Shown: one piece after another, positions 20,220 through 29,027 of the stretch
How the letters are laid out: each line of letters starts with the position of its first letter
How positions within the stretch are numbered: position 1 is the first letter of the stretch
NCBI GenBank assembly: GCA_016188575.1
Contig: JACPHN010000265.1
Location: 16,455 to 80,454 of the forward strand
DNA: 64,000 nucleotides
DNA from: Candidatus Schekmanbacteria bacterium
Lineage (GTDB): Bacteria; CSSED10-310; JACPHN01
Direction: 5' to 3'
Made by a program: the position numbers and the translations under genes
The notes under the pieces: model-generated
Told to the model about the DNA's origin: nothing
What the model saw: only the letters and a program-made list of their open reading frames with translations
Database searches by the model: none

Positions 20220-21350
20220 CTACCCCTTGTCGAGCGTGTGCTCGATGGACTCCCTCAGGCGCTGGAAAATGCCCTTCTTTTCTCCCGAGACAGCCTGCTC
20301 TTCAGTCTCGGCAAACTCGCGCAGAAGCTCTTCCTGTCGCGGCGTCAGGTTGGCGGGCGTGCGCACCAGGAACTGAACGATCAGGTCGCCGCGGCCGAAG
20401 CCGCGAAGGCTCGAAACGCCCTTGCCCTTGAGCCGCTTGGTGTCGCCGGTTTGGGTGCCGCGCGCGACGCTCAGGCGCTCCTCGCCCTCCAACGTCGGAA
20501 TGGCGACGTCGGCGCCGAGCGCGGCCTGCGTCATGGTGATGATGGCCGGGTGCACAAGGTCGTCGCCACTGCGCTCAAAATCCGGATGGGCCCTGACGTG
20601 GATCGCGACGTAGAGGTCGCCGGCGGGCGCACCGGCGTCGCCGGCTTCACCCTCCCCGCCCAGGCGAAGCTTGCACCCGGTATCGACGCCGGCCGGAATT
20701 TTGACGTTGAGCGTCCGGGGCCGCTGCACGCGCCCGCGACCCCGGCAGGCGACGCAAGGGTCGCGGTTTACCATGCCCGCCCCGCCGCAAGTCGGGCATG
20801 TGGTCCTGACCGTGAAGAAGCCTTGCGTGGCGGTAACCTGGCCCGCGCCACCACACGTTCCGCATCGCGCCGGCTTCGTTCCCGGCTCCGCGCCGGAACC
20901 GCCGCACTTGTCGCACAGAACGTAGCCGCTCACCTCGATCTGCTTGTCGCACCCAAAGGCAGCCTCTGCGAGGTCGAGCTCCAGGTCGTGGCGAATGTGC
21001 GTACCCTGGCGCCCACGCCTCCGGCCGGTCCGACTGAACCCGAAGAGATCGCCCAGGTCGCCGAAAATATCGCCGAAGGCGCCGAAAATGTCGTCGAAAC
21101 CGGTGAACGGCTGGTACCCTCTTCCCTTCAGCCCCTCGATGCCAAACTGGTCAAAAACCTGGCGCTTCTTGGGATCCGAAAGTACCTGATAGGCCTCGGC
21201 GGCCAGCTTGAACTGCTCCTCCGCCTCCTTGTTCCCCGGGTTTCGGTCGGGGTGATACTTGAGCGCGCACTGGCGGTAGGCTTTCTTGATGTCGGCCTCG
21301 CTGGCGGAACGCTGAAGTCCAAGCACCTCGTAGTAGTCAGGTTGGGTCAT
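20220..21350 (-). CDS. dnaJ: DnaJ co-chaperone (first copy)
   Basis: About 376 residues. ATG 21350 (or the adjacent GTG 21353) follows GGAG. The J domain has [20 protein letters not shown] and the HPD tripeptide that stimulates DnaK ATPase. A Gly/Phe-rich stretch ([20 protein letters not shown]) follows. Four zinc-binding repeats are intact: [24 protein letters not shown] and CVACRGRG. The C-terminal substrate-binding region is full length. It lies 31 bases downstream of a second dnaJ in the same direction, so both probably share one transcript. No dnaK or grpE is nearby. Confidence 0.95.
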   Translation of the reverse strand: MTQPDYYEVLGLQRSASEADIKKAYRQCALKYHPDRNPGNKEAEEQFKLAAEAYQVLSDPKKRQVFDQFGIEGLKGRGYQPFTGFDDIFGAFGDIFGDLGDLFGFSRTGRRRGRQGTHIRHDLELDLAEAAFGCDKQIEVSGYVLCDKCGGSGAEPGTKPARCGTCGGAGQVTATQGFFTVRTTCPTCGGAGMVNRDPCVACRGRGRVQRPRTLNVKIPAGVDTGCKLRLGGEGEAGDAGAPAGDLYVAIHVRAHPDFERSGDDLVHPAIITMTQAALGADVAIPTLEGEERLSVARGTQTGDTKRLKGKGVSSLRGFGRGDLIVQFLVRTPANLTPRQEELLREFAETEEQAVSGEKKGIFQRLRESIEHTLDKG

Positions 21351-21381
21351 CACCGCATCTCCGAAGGCGCACGGGGTCGCA

Positions 21382-22524
21382 TTACGTGCGCGGATTCTCA
21401 GGATTCAGGCGTGCGAACTCGGTCAGGATGTCGCGCGAGCGCTTGTCCAGGTTCTTGGGGACAGTGACGCGGATCTTTATGTACTGATCGCCGCGGCCAC
21501 CGCCTTTGAGGTGGGGAACGCCGCGCTCGCGAAGCCGAAAGAGCTGCCCGCTCTGGGCTCCGGGCGGCAAGGTCATGGTCGATTCGCCATCGATGGTCGG
21601 TACGTCCAACCTGGCGCCGAGGGCGGCCTCGACGTAGGTTACCGGCACTTCCACGTAGAGATTGTCGCCCTTGCGCTCGAACTGCGGGTGCGGCTGCACG
21701 CGGGTGACGATGAACAGGTCACCGGCCGGGCCGCCGTTGATGCCGGGCTCGCCCTTGCCACTGAGGCGGATCTTCGAGCCGGTGTCGACGCCGGGTGGGA
21801 TCTTGACGGTCAGTCGCTCCGTGCCCGCCTGGCTCCCCCTGCCGCCGCACTCACCGCAGATCTTCGCGGTGATGGTGCCGCTGCCGGCGCAGCGGGAGCA
21901 CGGCTGCTCGTAGCTCAGTGGACCTCTGGTGGCGCTTTGCCGCCCGGTGCCGCCGCACTGCGGGCAGGCAATCTTGCCGCCACCGGGCTGGGTTCCCACG
22001 CCTTTGCACTGCGCGCACACTTCACTTCGCTGAAAGCTGATGGTTGCCGAGACACCGCGGATCGCGTCCTCGAAGCCGATGTCCATGCTATATTGAATGT
22101 CCTTGCCCTTTTGCGGCGACCGCTCGGCGCCGGGCGGGGAGTCCTTTCGGCTCCACCCTCCGAACAGATCGCCGAGGATGTCGGCAAAGCCGCGGCCCGG
22201 ACCAGGGTTTCCGGCGCCGCCGCCGAACTTGGAAAAATCGAAGCCCTCGAAGTCAAAGCCCTGGGGGCGCCGGGCCGAGCCGCGCGGACTCGAGGCGCCG
22301 GCGCCAAAGGCCGCCTCGCCAAACCGGTCGTACTCTTTGCGCTTGTCAGCATCAGACAGAATGCCGTAGGCCTCCGCAATTTCCTTGAAGCGGCCCTCCG
22401 CATTCTTGTCCCCGGGATTGACGTCGGGATGGTACTTACGCGCCAGCTTGCGGTACGCTTGCCGGATCTCCTTCAGCGTCGCCGTTCGCGACACGCCCAG
22501 CGTCTTGTAGAGGTCTCTGCCCAT
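21382..22524 (-). CDS. dnaJ: DnaJ co-chaperone (second copy)
   Basis: A 380-residue type I J-protein. The J domain ([20 protein letters not shown]) carries HPD. The Gly/Phe region contains a longer Ser/Arg insert ([20 protein letters not shown]). Zinc repeats are [24 protein letters not shown] and CGECGGRG, all complete. The C-terminal domains are normal. It is the promoter-proximal member of the tandem pair and differs markedly from the downstream copy, which suggests old paralogues with different clients, one perhaps a CbpA-like partner. The promoter directly upstream is close to the sigma-70 consensus. Confidence 0.95.
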   Translation of the reverse strand: MGRDLYKTLGVSRTATLKEIRQAYRKLARKYHPDVNPGDKNAEGRFKEIAEAYGILSDADKRKEYDRFGEAAFGAGASSPRGSARRPQGFDFEGFDFSKFGGGAGNPGPGRGFADILGDLFGGWSRKDSPPGAERSPQKGKDIQYSMDIGFEDAIRGVSATISFQRSEVCAQCKGVGTQPGGGKIACPQCGGTGRQSATRGPLSYEQPCSRCAGSGTITAKICGECGGRGSQAGTERLTVKIPPGVDTGSKIRLSGKGEPGINGGPAGDLFIVTRVQPHPQFERKGDNLYVEVPVTYVEAALGARLDVPTIDGESTMTLPPGAQSGQLFRLRERGVPHLKGGGRGDQYIKIRVTVPKNLDKRSRDILTEFARLNPENPRT

Positions 22525-22571
22525 CGAAGTTTAGTTCTCGGCCGGAATTTACGAGATGTTCATGGGTAGAT

Positions 22572-22600
22572 AATATAAGATTTGAGTGCGTTATTGTCAA
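22572..22600 (-). promoter_or_regulatory. Near-consensus sigma-70 promoter for the dnaJ pair
   Basis: Reading the minus strand, TTGACA (595-600 on the plus scale, i.e. 22595-22600) and TATATT (22572-22577) are separated by exactly 17 bases. The -35 box overlaps the last codons of the upstream permease gene. This is the best sigma-70-type match I noticed in the window. No complete CIRCE element or sigma-32 box accompanies it. Confidence 0.75.
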
Positions 22601-23460
22601 CCCGAGGCGCGCGGATCCAAAATGTCGCGCAAGCCGTCCCCCAGCAAGTTGAAACCCAGCACCGCCAGAAAGACCGCTACCCCAGGAAACGTCACCACCC
22701 ACCACGCCGACAGAAAGTCCTGAAAGCCCTCGTGGAGCAAGGCGCCCCATTCCGGTGTCGGCGGGCGGGCTCCCAGGCCCAGAAAACTGAGCCCCGCGGC
22801 GTCCAGGATCGCCGTGGCAAAGCCCATCGTGCACTGCACGATGAGCGGGCTGAGGCAGTTCGGCATCACCGTCCGGCTCAGCACGCGCAGGTCGCTGGCG
22901 CCCAGAGCCGCGCTGGCCGCCACGTACTCCCGCACGCGCACGGTCAGCACCGAACCGCGCACCAGCCGTGCGTACTGGGGAATCGCCACGATCCCCACGG
23001 CAATCATCGCGTTGATGAGGCCCGGACCCAGGGTCGCGACAATCACGATGGCAAGCAGAATGCTCGGAAACGCGAGCATGACATCCATCACCCGCATGAT
23101 GGCATTGTCCGTCGCCGGGAAGAAGCCTGCGATTGCCCCCAGAAAGACGCCAAACAGCGCGGCGATGCCGACGGAAACGACGCCGATCTGCAGTGAATAG
23201 CGCGCGCCGTGGAGAATCCTGCTGAGAATGTCCCGCCCCAGGCCGTCGGTGCCAAGCAGGTGGTCCGCGGTGCCGCCCGGGAGATGCCACGGGGGTCGAA
23301 AGGCCGCGCTCAGGTCCTGCTCGAACGGACCGTGCGGGCTCAGCCACGGGCTCAGGGCGCTGAGCGCGACAAAGGCGGCGACGAGCAACAGACCGATCGA
23401 GGCTCCGCGATGTCGCAGCACGTCCCGAGCTATCCTGCGGCGCCCGCTCACCACCGTCAC
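22597..23460 (-). CDS. Peptide-type ABC transporter permease, DppC-like
   Basis: A 287-residue inner-membrane permease of the dipeptide/oligopeptide/nickel family. The N-terminal helix (HRGASIGLLLVAAFVALSAL) is followed by the TVSGRR-type cytoplasmic start and five core helices. The EAA loop reads EYVAASAALGASDLRVLSRT, with the Gly at the expected spacing. The start is GTG 23460, overlapping the stop of the DppB-like gene (GTGA). No substrate-binding protein or ATPase for this pair is in the window. Confidence 0.88.
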   Translation of the reverse strand: MTVVSGRRRIARDVLRHRGASIGLLLVAAFVALSALSPWLSPHGPFEQDLSAAFRPPWHLPGGTADHLLGTDGLGRDILSRILHGARYSLQIGVVSVGIAALFGVFLGAIAGFFPATDNAIMRVMDVMLAFPSILLAIVIVATLGPGLINAMIAVGIVAIPQYARLVRGSVLTVRVREYVAASAALGASDLRVLSRTVMPNCLSPLIVQCTMGFATAILDAAGLSFLGLGARPPTPEWGALLHEGFQDFLSAWWVVTFPGVAVFLAVLGFNLLGDGLRDILDPRASG

Positions 23461-24518
23461 TCCGAAGCCAGGCGGAGACGCGGGTCGACCGCCGCGTAGA
23501 GGAGGTCAACGAGCAGATTGGCGAGCACGAAAAGGACCGCGACCAGCAGCGTTCCCCCCTGGACGGCGGGGAAGTCGCGCGCCATGACCGCGCCGACCAG
23601 CCAGCGGCCGATGCCCGGCCAGGCGAAAATCGTCTCGGTCAGCACCGCCCCGCCGAGCAGATAGCCGAACTGCAGCCCGATGGTCGTCAACACTGGAATC
23701 AGCGCGTTGCGCAGTGCGTGCCGATAGGTTACCGAACGTTCCGAGGCGCCCTTGGCCCGCGCCGTGCGCACGTAGTCCTGCTGGAGCTCGGAAAGAAGCT
23801 CGGAGCGGGTCATGCGGGCGATGACGGCAAGTGGGATGGTGCCGAGCGTCACGGCGGGCAGCACGAGATGCCGGAGCGTCGACAGCAAGGCGCGTGCATC
23901 GCCAGCAAGCAGCGAGTCGAGGATGGCCAACCCCGTGCGCCACGGTGGCGCGTGGTTGAGGTCCAGGCGACCGGACACGGGAAAACCGAACACGGGGACG
24001 CCCGCTCCAAATCGCTCGCGCAGCCCCATCAACGTCTCAGGAAGCAGCACTGCGAACAGGAGGATGAGAATCAGGCCGAGCCAGAAGACCGGTAGCGAAA
24101 TCCCGCACAAGCTCCCCGTCATCGTCGCGACATCCACCCAGCCGCCGCGTCGGCGCGCCGCCACGGCCCCCGCGGCAATGCCGGCGGGCGCGGCGAGCAA
24201 CATGGCCGCCAGGGCCAGCTCCACGGTCGCAGGAAACCGCGCCGCAATCTCCTCGGTCACCGGCGTGTGCGACTTGATGGATCGCCCCAGGTCTCCGCGC
24301 AGCAGGTTCACCGCGTAGCGGACATACTGCTCGGCGATGGGCCGATCGAGCCCGAGCTCGACCCTGAGCGCCGCCACGGTCTCCGGCCGCGCGCGCTCAC
24401 CGAGCATGATTCGCGCCGGGTCGCCACCGCTCAGGTGCATCGTCGAAAAGACGAGCACGGATACGCCGGCCAGTGTCGGCACGAGATAGACCAAGCGGCG
24501 CAGCGCAAATGCCATCAT
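23457..24518 (-). CDS. Peptide-type ABC transporter permease, DppB-like
   Basis: About 353 residues from ATG 24518. The N-terminus (FALRRLVYLVPTLAGVSVLV) and the following HLSGGDPARIMLGERA segment are typical of DppB/OppB. The loop DYVRTARAKGASERSVTYRH is the EAA motif that contacts the ATPase. It is translationally coupled to the DppC-like gene. The ATG overlaps the stop of a small upstream reading frame. A complete importer would need DppA, DppD and DppF homologues from elsewhere. Confidence 0.88.
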   Translation of the reverse strand: MMAFALRRLVYLVPTLAGVSVLVFSTMHLSGGDPARIMLGERARPETVAALRVELGLDRPIAEQYVRYAVNLLRGDLGRSIKSHTPVTEEIAARFPATVELALAAMLLAAPAGIAAGAVAARRRGGWVDVATMTGSLCGISLPVFWLGLILILLFAVLLPETLMGLRERFGAGVPVFGFPVSGRLDLNHAPPWRTGLAILDSLLAGDARALLSTLRHLVLPAVTLGTIPLAVIARMTRSELLSELQQDYVRTARAKGASERSVTYRHALRNALIPVLTTIGLQFGYLLGGAVLTETIFAWPGIGRWLVGAVMARDFPAVQGGTLLVAVLFVLANLLVDLLYAAVDPRLRLASE

Positions 24519-24736
24519 GGCGCGACTCTGGCGAGCTGAAGCAGGTCGCGACCGCGCCCGGACCGCGGCGCCCCGCACCGCGCGCAGCCCGCGACCGGAG
24601 CCCCGCGGGTGCGGGCACGCGCGAGAAACTCGCCCCGCGCGCTGGCCGGGCTCAATCCGCGCCCATCAAACACCGGTGCGCCGGCGTCCCCAGCCGCTGC
24701 TCGAGCTCCGATCGTGGCACCTGCGTTTGCGCTCAC
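24515..24736 (-). CDS. Possible small CxxC protein coupled to the permease genes
   Basis: A 73-codon frame from GTG 24736 that ends with TGA overlapping the DppB-like ATG (ATGA). It fills most of the spacer between atpK and the permeases and has high third-position GC. The product is Ala/Gly/Arg-rich, with CARC near the end and DLLQLARVAP at the C-terminus. I do not recognise it and the ribosome-binding site is weak. The overlap is the main argument for it; a non-coding spacer is the alternative. Confidence 0.25.
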   Translation of the reverse strand: MSANAGATIGARAAAGDAGAPVFDGRGLSPASARGEFLARARTRGAPVAGCARCGAPRSGRGRDLLQLARVAP

Positions 24737-24742
24737 CTGGTC

Positions 24743-25258
24743 TCAAATCATGAACATGGCGAGAAAGCCGCCCGCCAGGCCCGTCAGTGCGTACAGCTCC
24801 GGCACGCCCGTCGCCAGCAGCGCCTGCCCTGAGTCCATCTGCCCGTTATTGATTGACTTGATGCACGCCGCCGCCACGCGCGCCTGGCCGAACGCGGACA
24901 TCAGGCACGGCAACCCGCACAGGACGCCGGCCAGCGCCACCTGAAACGGCTTTTCCGTCATGTTTTGCATCATCAGAAACGAAATCGCGAAGGAGTACAG
25001 TCCCTGTGAACCCGGCATCAGCGCCGGGATAAACGCCGCCCCCCGCGCCTCTCGCTCACACGCGGCGTACGCGCCCAAGGAGATCGCCAGCGTGTAGCCC
25101 GAGCTCAGGATGCCAGAGCCGATCACCATGAAGGAAATAAAGAGCATGATCTGGTGCATGGGGGAAAGTGCCGTGACACCGCTTGCCGCCCCCTCGGCGT
25201 AGGCAGGCGTAGCGACGACCACGAGCAGCAACGGTAGAAGCTTCGGCAGTCTCTTCAT
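24743..25258 (-). CDS. atpK: V-type ATPase proteolipid subunit K
   Basis: A 171-residue membrane rotor subunit. The first 22 residues look like a signal peptide or an extra helix (LPKLLPLLLVVVATPAYA), then two helical hairpins follow, the usual duplicated V-type form. Only the second hairpin carries the ion-binding carboxylate, Glu154 (GVPELYALTG). The first hairpin has MPGSQGLY with Ser84 and Gln85, and Gln125 lies in SAFGQARVAAAC. These match T64, Q65, Q110 and E139 of the Na+-binding NtpK of Enterococcus hirae. The ATG overlaps the stop of subunit I (ATGA). It is the last gene of the operon. Confidence 0.9.
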   Translation of the reverse strand: MKRLPKLLPLLLVVVATPAYAEGAASGVTALSPMHQIMLFISFMVIGSGILSSGYTLAISLGAYAACEREARGAAFIPALMPGSQGLYSFAISFLMMQNMTEKPFQVALAGVLCGLPCLMSAFGQARVAAACIKSINNGQMDSGQALLATGVPELYALTGLAGGFLAMFMI

Positions 25259-27069
25259 GCGATGAAACCTCTGCGGAACGGATTGTAGAAATAGTGCCCA
25301 CCTTCGATGCACTTGCTCCCAAACTCCAGGAAGATGAGCCGGTTGGTGTGAATGTAGAGCGACAGCAGGGAGAGTAAAAAAACGAAGATGTGTCCGACGA
25401 CCGCGAACACCACCGTGGCCGCCATCGGCATGAGACCTGCAATCTTGTTGATGACCAGAGCGAGGATCGATCCCGAAAGCGCGATGCCGAACAGCCGCAT
25501 GTGACTCATGATATCCTGCAGCAGACCGGTAACTCCGGAATAGATGGTCCAGAGCACGTTTGGCACCTTGGCGTCGCGACCGAACACCGGATCCGGCCAG
25601 AGCACCCAGGCGCAGACCGCCACCGCGCTCAAGAGTAGCGCCAGGTTCGAGCCAACCGTGGCAATCAGCGCTACCGACGCTTCGCTGACTGGTTCGGCCG
25701 ACAGCAGCGAGAGCATCGCGCCTCCCGCCTTGTGCGCCGCCATCAGCACCCCCAGGGCAACCACCAGAATCAGGCTGCCAAGCGCATTGGTGCGCACGCC
25801 GCGTTGCCAGATCGCAACGCTGTAGCTGAAGGCCATGGCGACGCCGCCGACGATCAATGAAAAACTGAAGCAAGACAGCGGATCGGCTGATAGCGGGAGA
25901 ACGGGGTGCAAGTCGGGGTAGATCTGCTGGCCAACGACGAGGCCGAACACCTGCCCGCTCAGCGCGCCCACTATCGCCCCGAAGATTCCCGTGGTAAGGA
26001 AGACGCGATAAAAGTTTTCATTGCCCCGAACCTTCAGGCCAATTCCGGTCAAGAGCAGCAGCACGGCGTAGCCAGCGTCAAGCAGGCAGAGCGAGCCGAA
26101 AAGGATGAACAGGATACCGATGGTCCAGGTGATGTCCTTTTCGCGGTAATGGATTCCTGAAAAGGCGCGCAGCACGGACTCGTAGCCCGTGTTGATCCAG
26201 TTGTTCTTGAGCTTGACCGGAACCTTCTCCTGCGGCCCGGGTGGCGCCAGGGCGATGGCGACGGGCAGCTCCGACAGGGCGCTGCGCAGATCGAAGGCAT
26301 TCTCCGCCGGGACGTAGCCCTGAAAGGCCACGAGCGGCCCGTCGTTGAGGCTCTCATCCAGGGTTCGCAGGAGTTGGACGCGATCCGCGATCGCCTCCAA
26401 TCGCGACGCGAAGAGCGCTCCGTAGTGGGAATAACGGCCGAGCTGCCGGCGCTGTGCGGCGATCTGGTCGTGCATGTCCTCGCGCTGCTCGACCAGGGCC
26501 GACAGGCGCATCCGCGGCACCGCGATTGTGGATACGGGCAACGCGTCTGCCGCGGTCCCGAAAAACACCGCCCACACGCGCTCGTCGTCTTCGAACGCCA
26601 CCGCGTATGCGAGCTGTCTCTTGTCGATGGCGTACCACGTGCCGCGCGGCAGGGCGGCAAAACAGACCGGCACGCCACTCTTCTCCAGCGCCTCCAGCTC
26701 GTCCGGGTCGAAGTCTCCCCACGGGCGGAGCTGCTGAATCAGGGTTTCGGTGACGGCCAGGGCTTCGCGGGTATGCTCGAGCCGGCCGGCGATGTCCTCG
26801 ACGATGCGCGCCACCTCGTCGGCGCTGCGTTCGGTGTCCTGCAGGCGCGCCGGCGCGGGCGCTACCGAGCCTAGCGCGTGGATGAGCCGCTGCAGGCGGT
26901 TGGCGAAATCGACCTCGTCGTTCGTTCCCGAATGAGCCGCGCGCACCTCGTCCGCCGAGGACAGGGGAACCACGTGGAGCACACCCACATCCTGAAGCGC
27001 CTCGAGCACCGTTTCGCTGTCCCGCTGATACGCGACCAGCGTTACCTTGAGCATTCGCTGCACGCTCAT
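25255..27069 (-). CDS. atpI: V-type ATPase subunit I (a-subunit homologue)
   Basis: A 604-residue subunit. ATG 27069 follows GAGGCGAGCTC. The N-terminal half is cytoplasmic and rich in helices (MSVQRMLKVTLVAYQRDSET, with a coiled-coil arm), forming part of the stator. The C-terminal half has about seven membrane helices, including VIWQRGVRTNALGSLILVVA-like segments and FAVVGHIFVFLLSLLSLYIH, followed by TNRLIFLEFGSKCIEGG near the end. That end region holds the conserved residues facing the rotor. Length is close to other bacterial I subunits. It overlaps atpK by 4 bases. Confidence 0.92.
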   Translation of the reverse strand: MSVQRMLKVTLVAYQRDSETVLEALQDVGVLHVVPLSSADEVRAAHSGTNDEVDFANRLQRLIHALGSVAPAPARLQDTERSADEVARIVEDIAGRLEHTREALAVTETLIQQLRPWGDFDPDELEALEKSGVPVCFAALPRGTWYAIDKRQLAYAVAFEDDERVWAVFFGTAADALPVSTIAVPRMRLSALVEQREDMHDQIAAQRRQLGRYSHYGALFASRLEAIADRVQLLRTLDESLNDGPLVAFQGYVPAENAFDLRSALSELPVAIALAPPGPQEKVPVKLKNNWINTGYESVLRAFSGIHYREKDITWTIGILFILFGSLCLLDAGYAVLLLLTGIGLKVRGNENFYRVFLTTGIFGAIVGALSGQVFGLVVGQQIYPDLHPVLPLSADPLSCFSFSLIVGGVAMAFSYSVAIWQRGVRTNALGSLILVVALGVLMAAHKAGGAMLSLLSAEPVSEASVALIATVGSNLALLLSAVAVCAWVLWPDPVFGRDAKVPNVLWTIYSGVTGLLQDIMSHMRLFGIALSGSILALVINKIAGLMPMAATVVFAVVGHIFVFLLSLLSLYIHTNRLIFLEFGSKCIEGGHYFYNPFRRGFIA

Positions 27070-27086
27070 GAGCTCGCCTCTCGTTC

Positions 27087-27707
27087 TCACACCGCCGCAG
27101 CCGCGGCCGCGGCCTGCTGCTTGCCTTTCGCGATCTTCCCGCGGCACACCGCGGCCACTTGCTGATCTCCGAGCGCGATCTTGATGCGGCGCACGGCTTC
27201 CTTGGTCTCGGGGATCAGCACTTTCTCGAAGAGGTTGACTTTCTGCGTCGCCTTGCGAAGCTCGTGGCCGATCAGGCGATACTGTTCGTTGAGGATCGCG
27301 ATTTCCGTGTTCAACTGCACAAACGTCCGCAGCCTGGGAAGGGCGCGCAGCACCCACGGCGGGTTGCCGAAACGGGACACCCGCAGCGACGGAAAGACGA
27401 CCCGTTCCAGAGTCGGCACGCGCACGCCCGCCACGGATTTTTCCCCGATGACCAGTTCTTGCGCCTTCACGAGGTCGCGAACCGACAGCGGCAGGGGCTC
27501 GGGAAGCAGGCTGATCATGGACGCCGCCGCCGCCCGCGCCTGCTCAAAGGCCTCCGCGCGCGCCTGGAGCTCGCGCCTGAGCTTGAGTTGCTCGATCTGC
27601 AACTGCTCTTGCTTGAGCTTCAACACGGGGAGGAACTGAAGATAGATCTTCTCATCGCGGCGCAATCGCGTCAGCTCGGACTTGTTGAGCTTGAATTTTC
27701 GCGCCAT
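27087..27707 (-). CDS. atpD: V-type ATPase central-shaft subunit D
   Basis: A 206-residue protein forming the rotor shaft inside the A3B3 head. The N-terminus (KFKLNKSELTRLRRDEKIYL) and the long antiparallel coiled coil ending with LIGHELRKATQKVNLFEKVLIP are characteristic of subunit D. The last residues are a run of alanines. It starts 6 bases after atpB ends and is followed by subunit I after 17 bases. Confidence 0.9.
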   Translation of the reverse strand: MARKFKLNKSELTRLRRDEKIYLQFLPVLKLKQEQLQIEQLKLRRELQARAEAFEQARAAAASMISLLPEPLPLSVRDLVKAQELVIGEKSVAGVRVPTLERVVFPSLRVSRFGNPPWVLRALPRLRTFVQLNTEIAILNEQYRLIGHELRKATQKVNLFEKVLIPETKEAVRRIKIALGDQQVAAVCRGKIAKGKQQAAAAAAAV

Positions 27708-27713
27708 ACCGCG

Positions 27714-29027
27714 TCACGCCGCCACGATTCGAGATTTTGGCCAGTATGCTTCGATCAACCTGTGGGACAGCGCAGCTTGTTGCGGGGTAAAATGGTTGGC
27801 GAGAATCTCCCAGCCGAGATCGAGCTGCTTCTGTAGCGGCAGATTCACCTCGAGGTCCATCATTCTCCGCTCAAATTCCTCGCCGTAGGCCAGCAGCTTC
27901 TGGTCGAAATCGGAGATCGAAAAACCCATGGACTGCTGCTGGCGCACCTTGCGGCAGGAGTCATAGAGCTGGATCATGGCGTTCATGAGCGGCGCGTGGT
28001 CTTCGCGCGTCCTCTTGTTGACGATTTGCTTCAGCCGCGACAGCGAGCCGAACGGGTCGATGACGCCGTTCTTGAGATAGAACTGGCCCTCCGTGATGTA
28101 GCCCGTGTTGTCCGGAACGGGGTGGGTGACGTCGTCGCCGGGCATGGTGGTGACCGCGAGGATCGTGATGGATCCGGACCCCTCGATGTCCACCGCCTTC
28201 TCGTAGCGAGCGGCGAGCTGTGAATAGAGGTCGCCGGGATAGCCGCGGTTGGCCGGGATCTGCTCCATGGCGACAGCGACTTCTTTCATCGCGTCGGAGA
28301 AGGCCGTCATGTCGGTGAGCAGCACGAGGACGCGCCGATTTGCGGTCGCGTATCGCTCGGCGGCCGCGAGTGCCATGTCGGGCACCATGATGCACTCCAC
28401 GACGGGGTCCGACGCCGTATGGATGAACATGATGGTGCGCTCTTTGTTGGGCGCGAGCTTGTCGCGGAAAAAGAGGTAGTCGTCGTACTTGAGCCCCATG
28501 CCGCCGACGATGATAACGTCGGCCTCGGCCTGCAGGGCGATGCGCGCGAGCAGCGGGTTGTACGGCTCGCCCGCGACACTGAAGATCGGCAGCTTCTGGC
28601 TTTCGACCAGGCTATTGAACATGTCGATCATCGGGATTCCGGTCTGAATCATGCGGGTGGGCACGATGCGGCGCGCCGGGTTGAAGGAGGGGCCGCCGAT
28701 TTCGACTTTCTCGGCATCCTGAACCGGCGGACGGCCGTCGATCGGCTCGCCGACGCCGCTGAAGGTGCGCCCGAGAATGCTCTCGGCAGCGTACATGAGC
28801 TCGACCTGGTGGCCGAGAAACTCGACTTCGTCGCCGGTGCTGACGCCCTTGGAACCCGCGAACACCTGAAGCGTCACCTGATCGTCGCGCAGCTTGATCG
28901 TCTGCGCGTAGCTGGTGGCACCGTCACCGAGGCGAATACGCGCCAGCTCGCCGTACGCAATCCCTTTGGCCCGCAGCATCACCACGGGGCCGGTTATCTG
29001 CTCGATGTGTTGATAGATGCGCTTCAT
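27714..29027 (-). CDS. atpB: V-type ATPase subunit B (regulatory, non-catalytic)
   Basis: A 437-residue subunit of the A3B3 head. It has the B-subunit features [38 protein letters not shown] and [13 protein letters not shown]-like core, and it lacks a Walker A loop, as expected. The segment [20 protein letters not shown] and [20 protein letters not shown] lie close to the nucleotide interface. The ATG overlaps the atpA stop codon (ATGA, 29024-29027). Confidence 0.93.
   Translation of the reverse strand: MKRIYQHIEQITGPVVMLRAKGIAYGELARIRLGDGATSYAQTIKLRDDQVTLQVFAGSKGVSTGDEVEFLGHQVELMYAAESILGRTFSGVGEPIDGRPPVQDAEKVEIGGPSFNPARRIVPTRMIQTGIPMIDMFNSLVESQKLPIFSVAGEPYNPLLARIALQAEADVIIVGGMGLKYDDYLFFRDKLAPNKERTIMFIHTASDPVVECIMVPDMALAAAERYATANRRVLVLLTDMTAFSDAMKEVAVAMEQIPANRGYPGDLYSQLAARYEKAVDIEGSGSITILAVTTMPGDDVTHPVPDNTGYITEGQFYLKNGVIDPFGSLSRLKQIVNKRTREDHAPLMNAMIQLYDSCRKVRQQQSMGFSISDFDQKLLAYGEEFERRMMDLEVNLPLQKQLDLGWEILANHFTPQQAALSHRLIEAYWPKSRIVAA

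Noticed and set aside
22564-22600. CIRCE heat-shock operator before dnaJ
   Set aside because: Only one half-site resembles GCACTC; the partner 9 bases away is missing.
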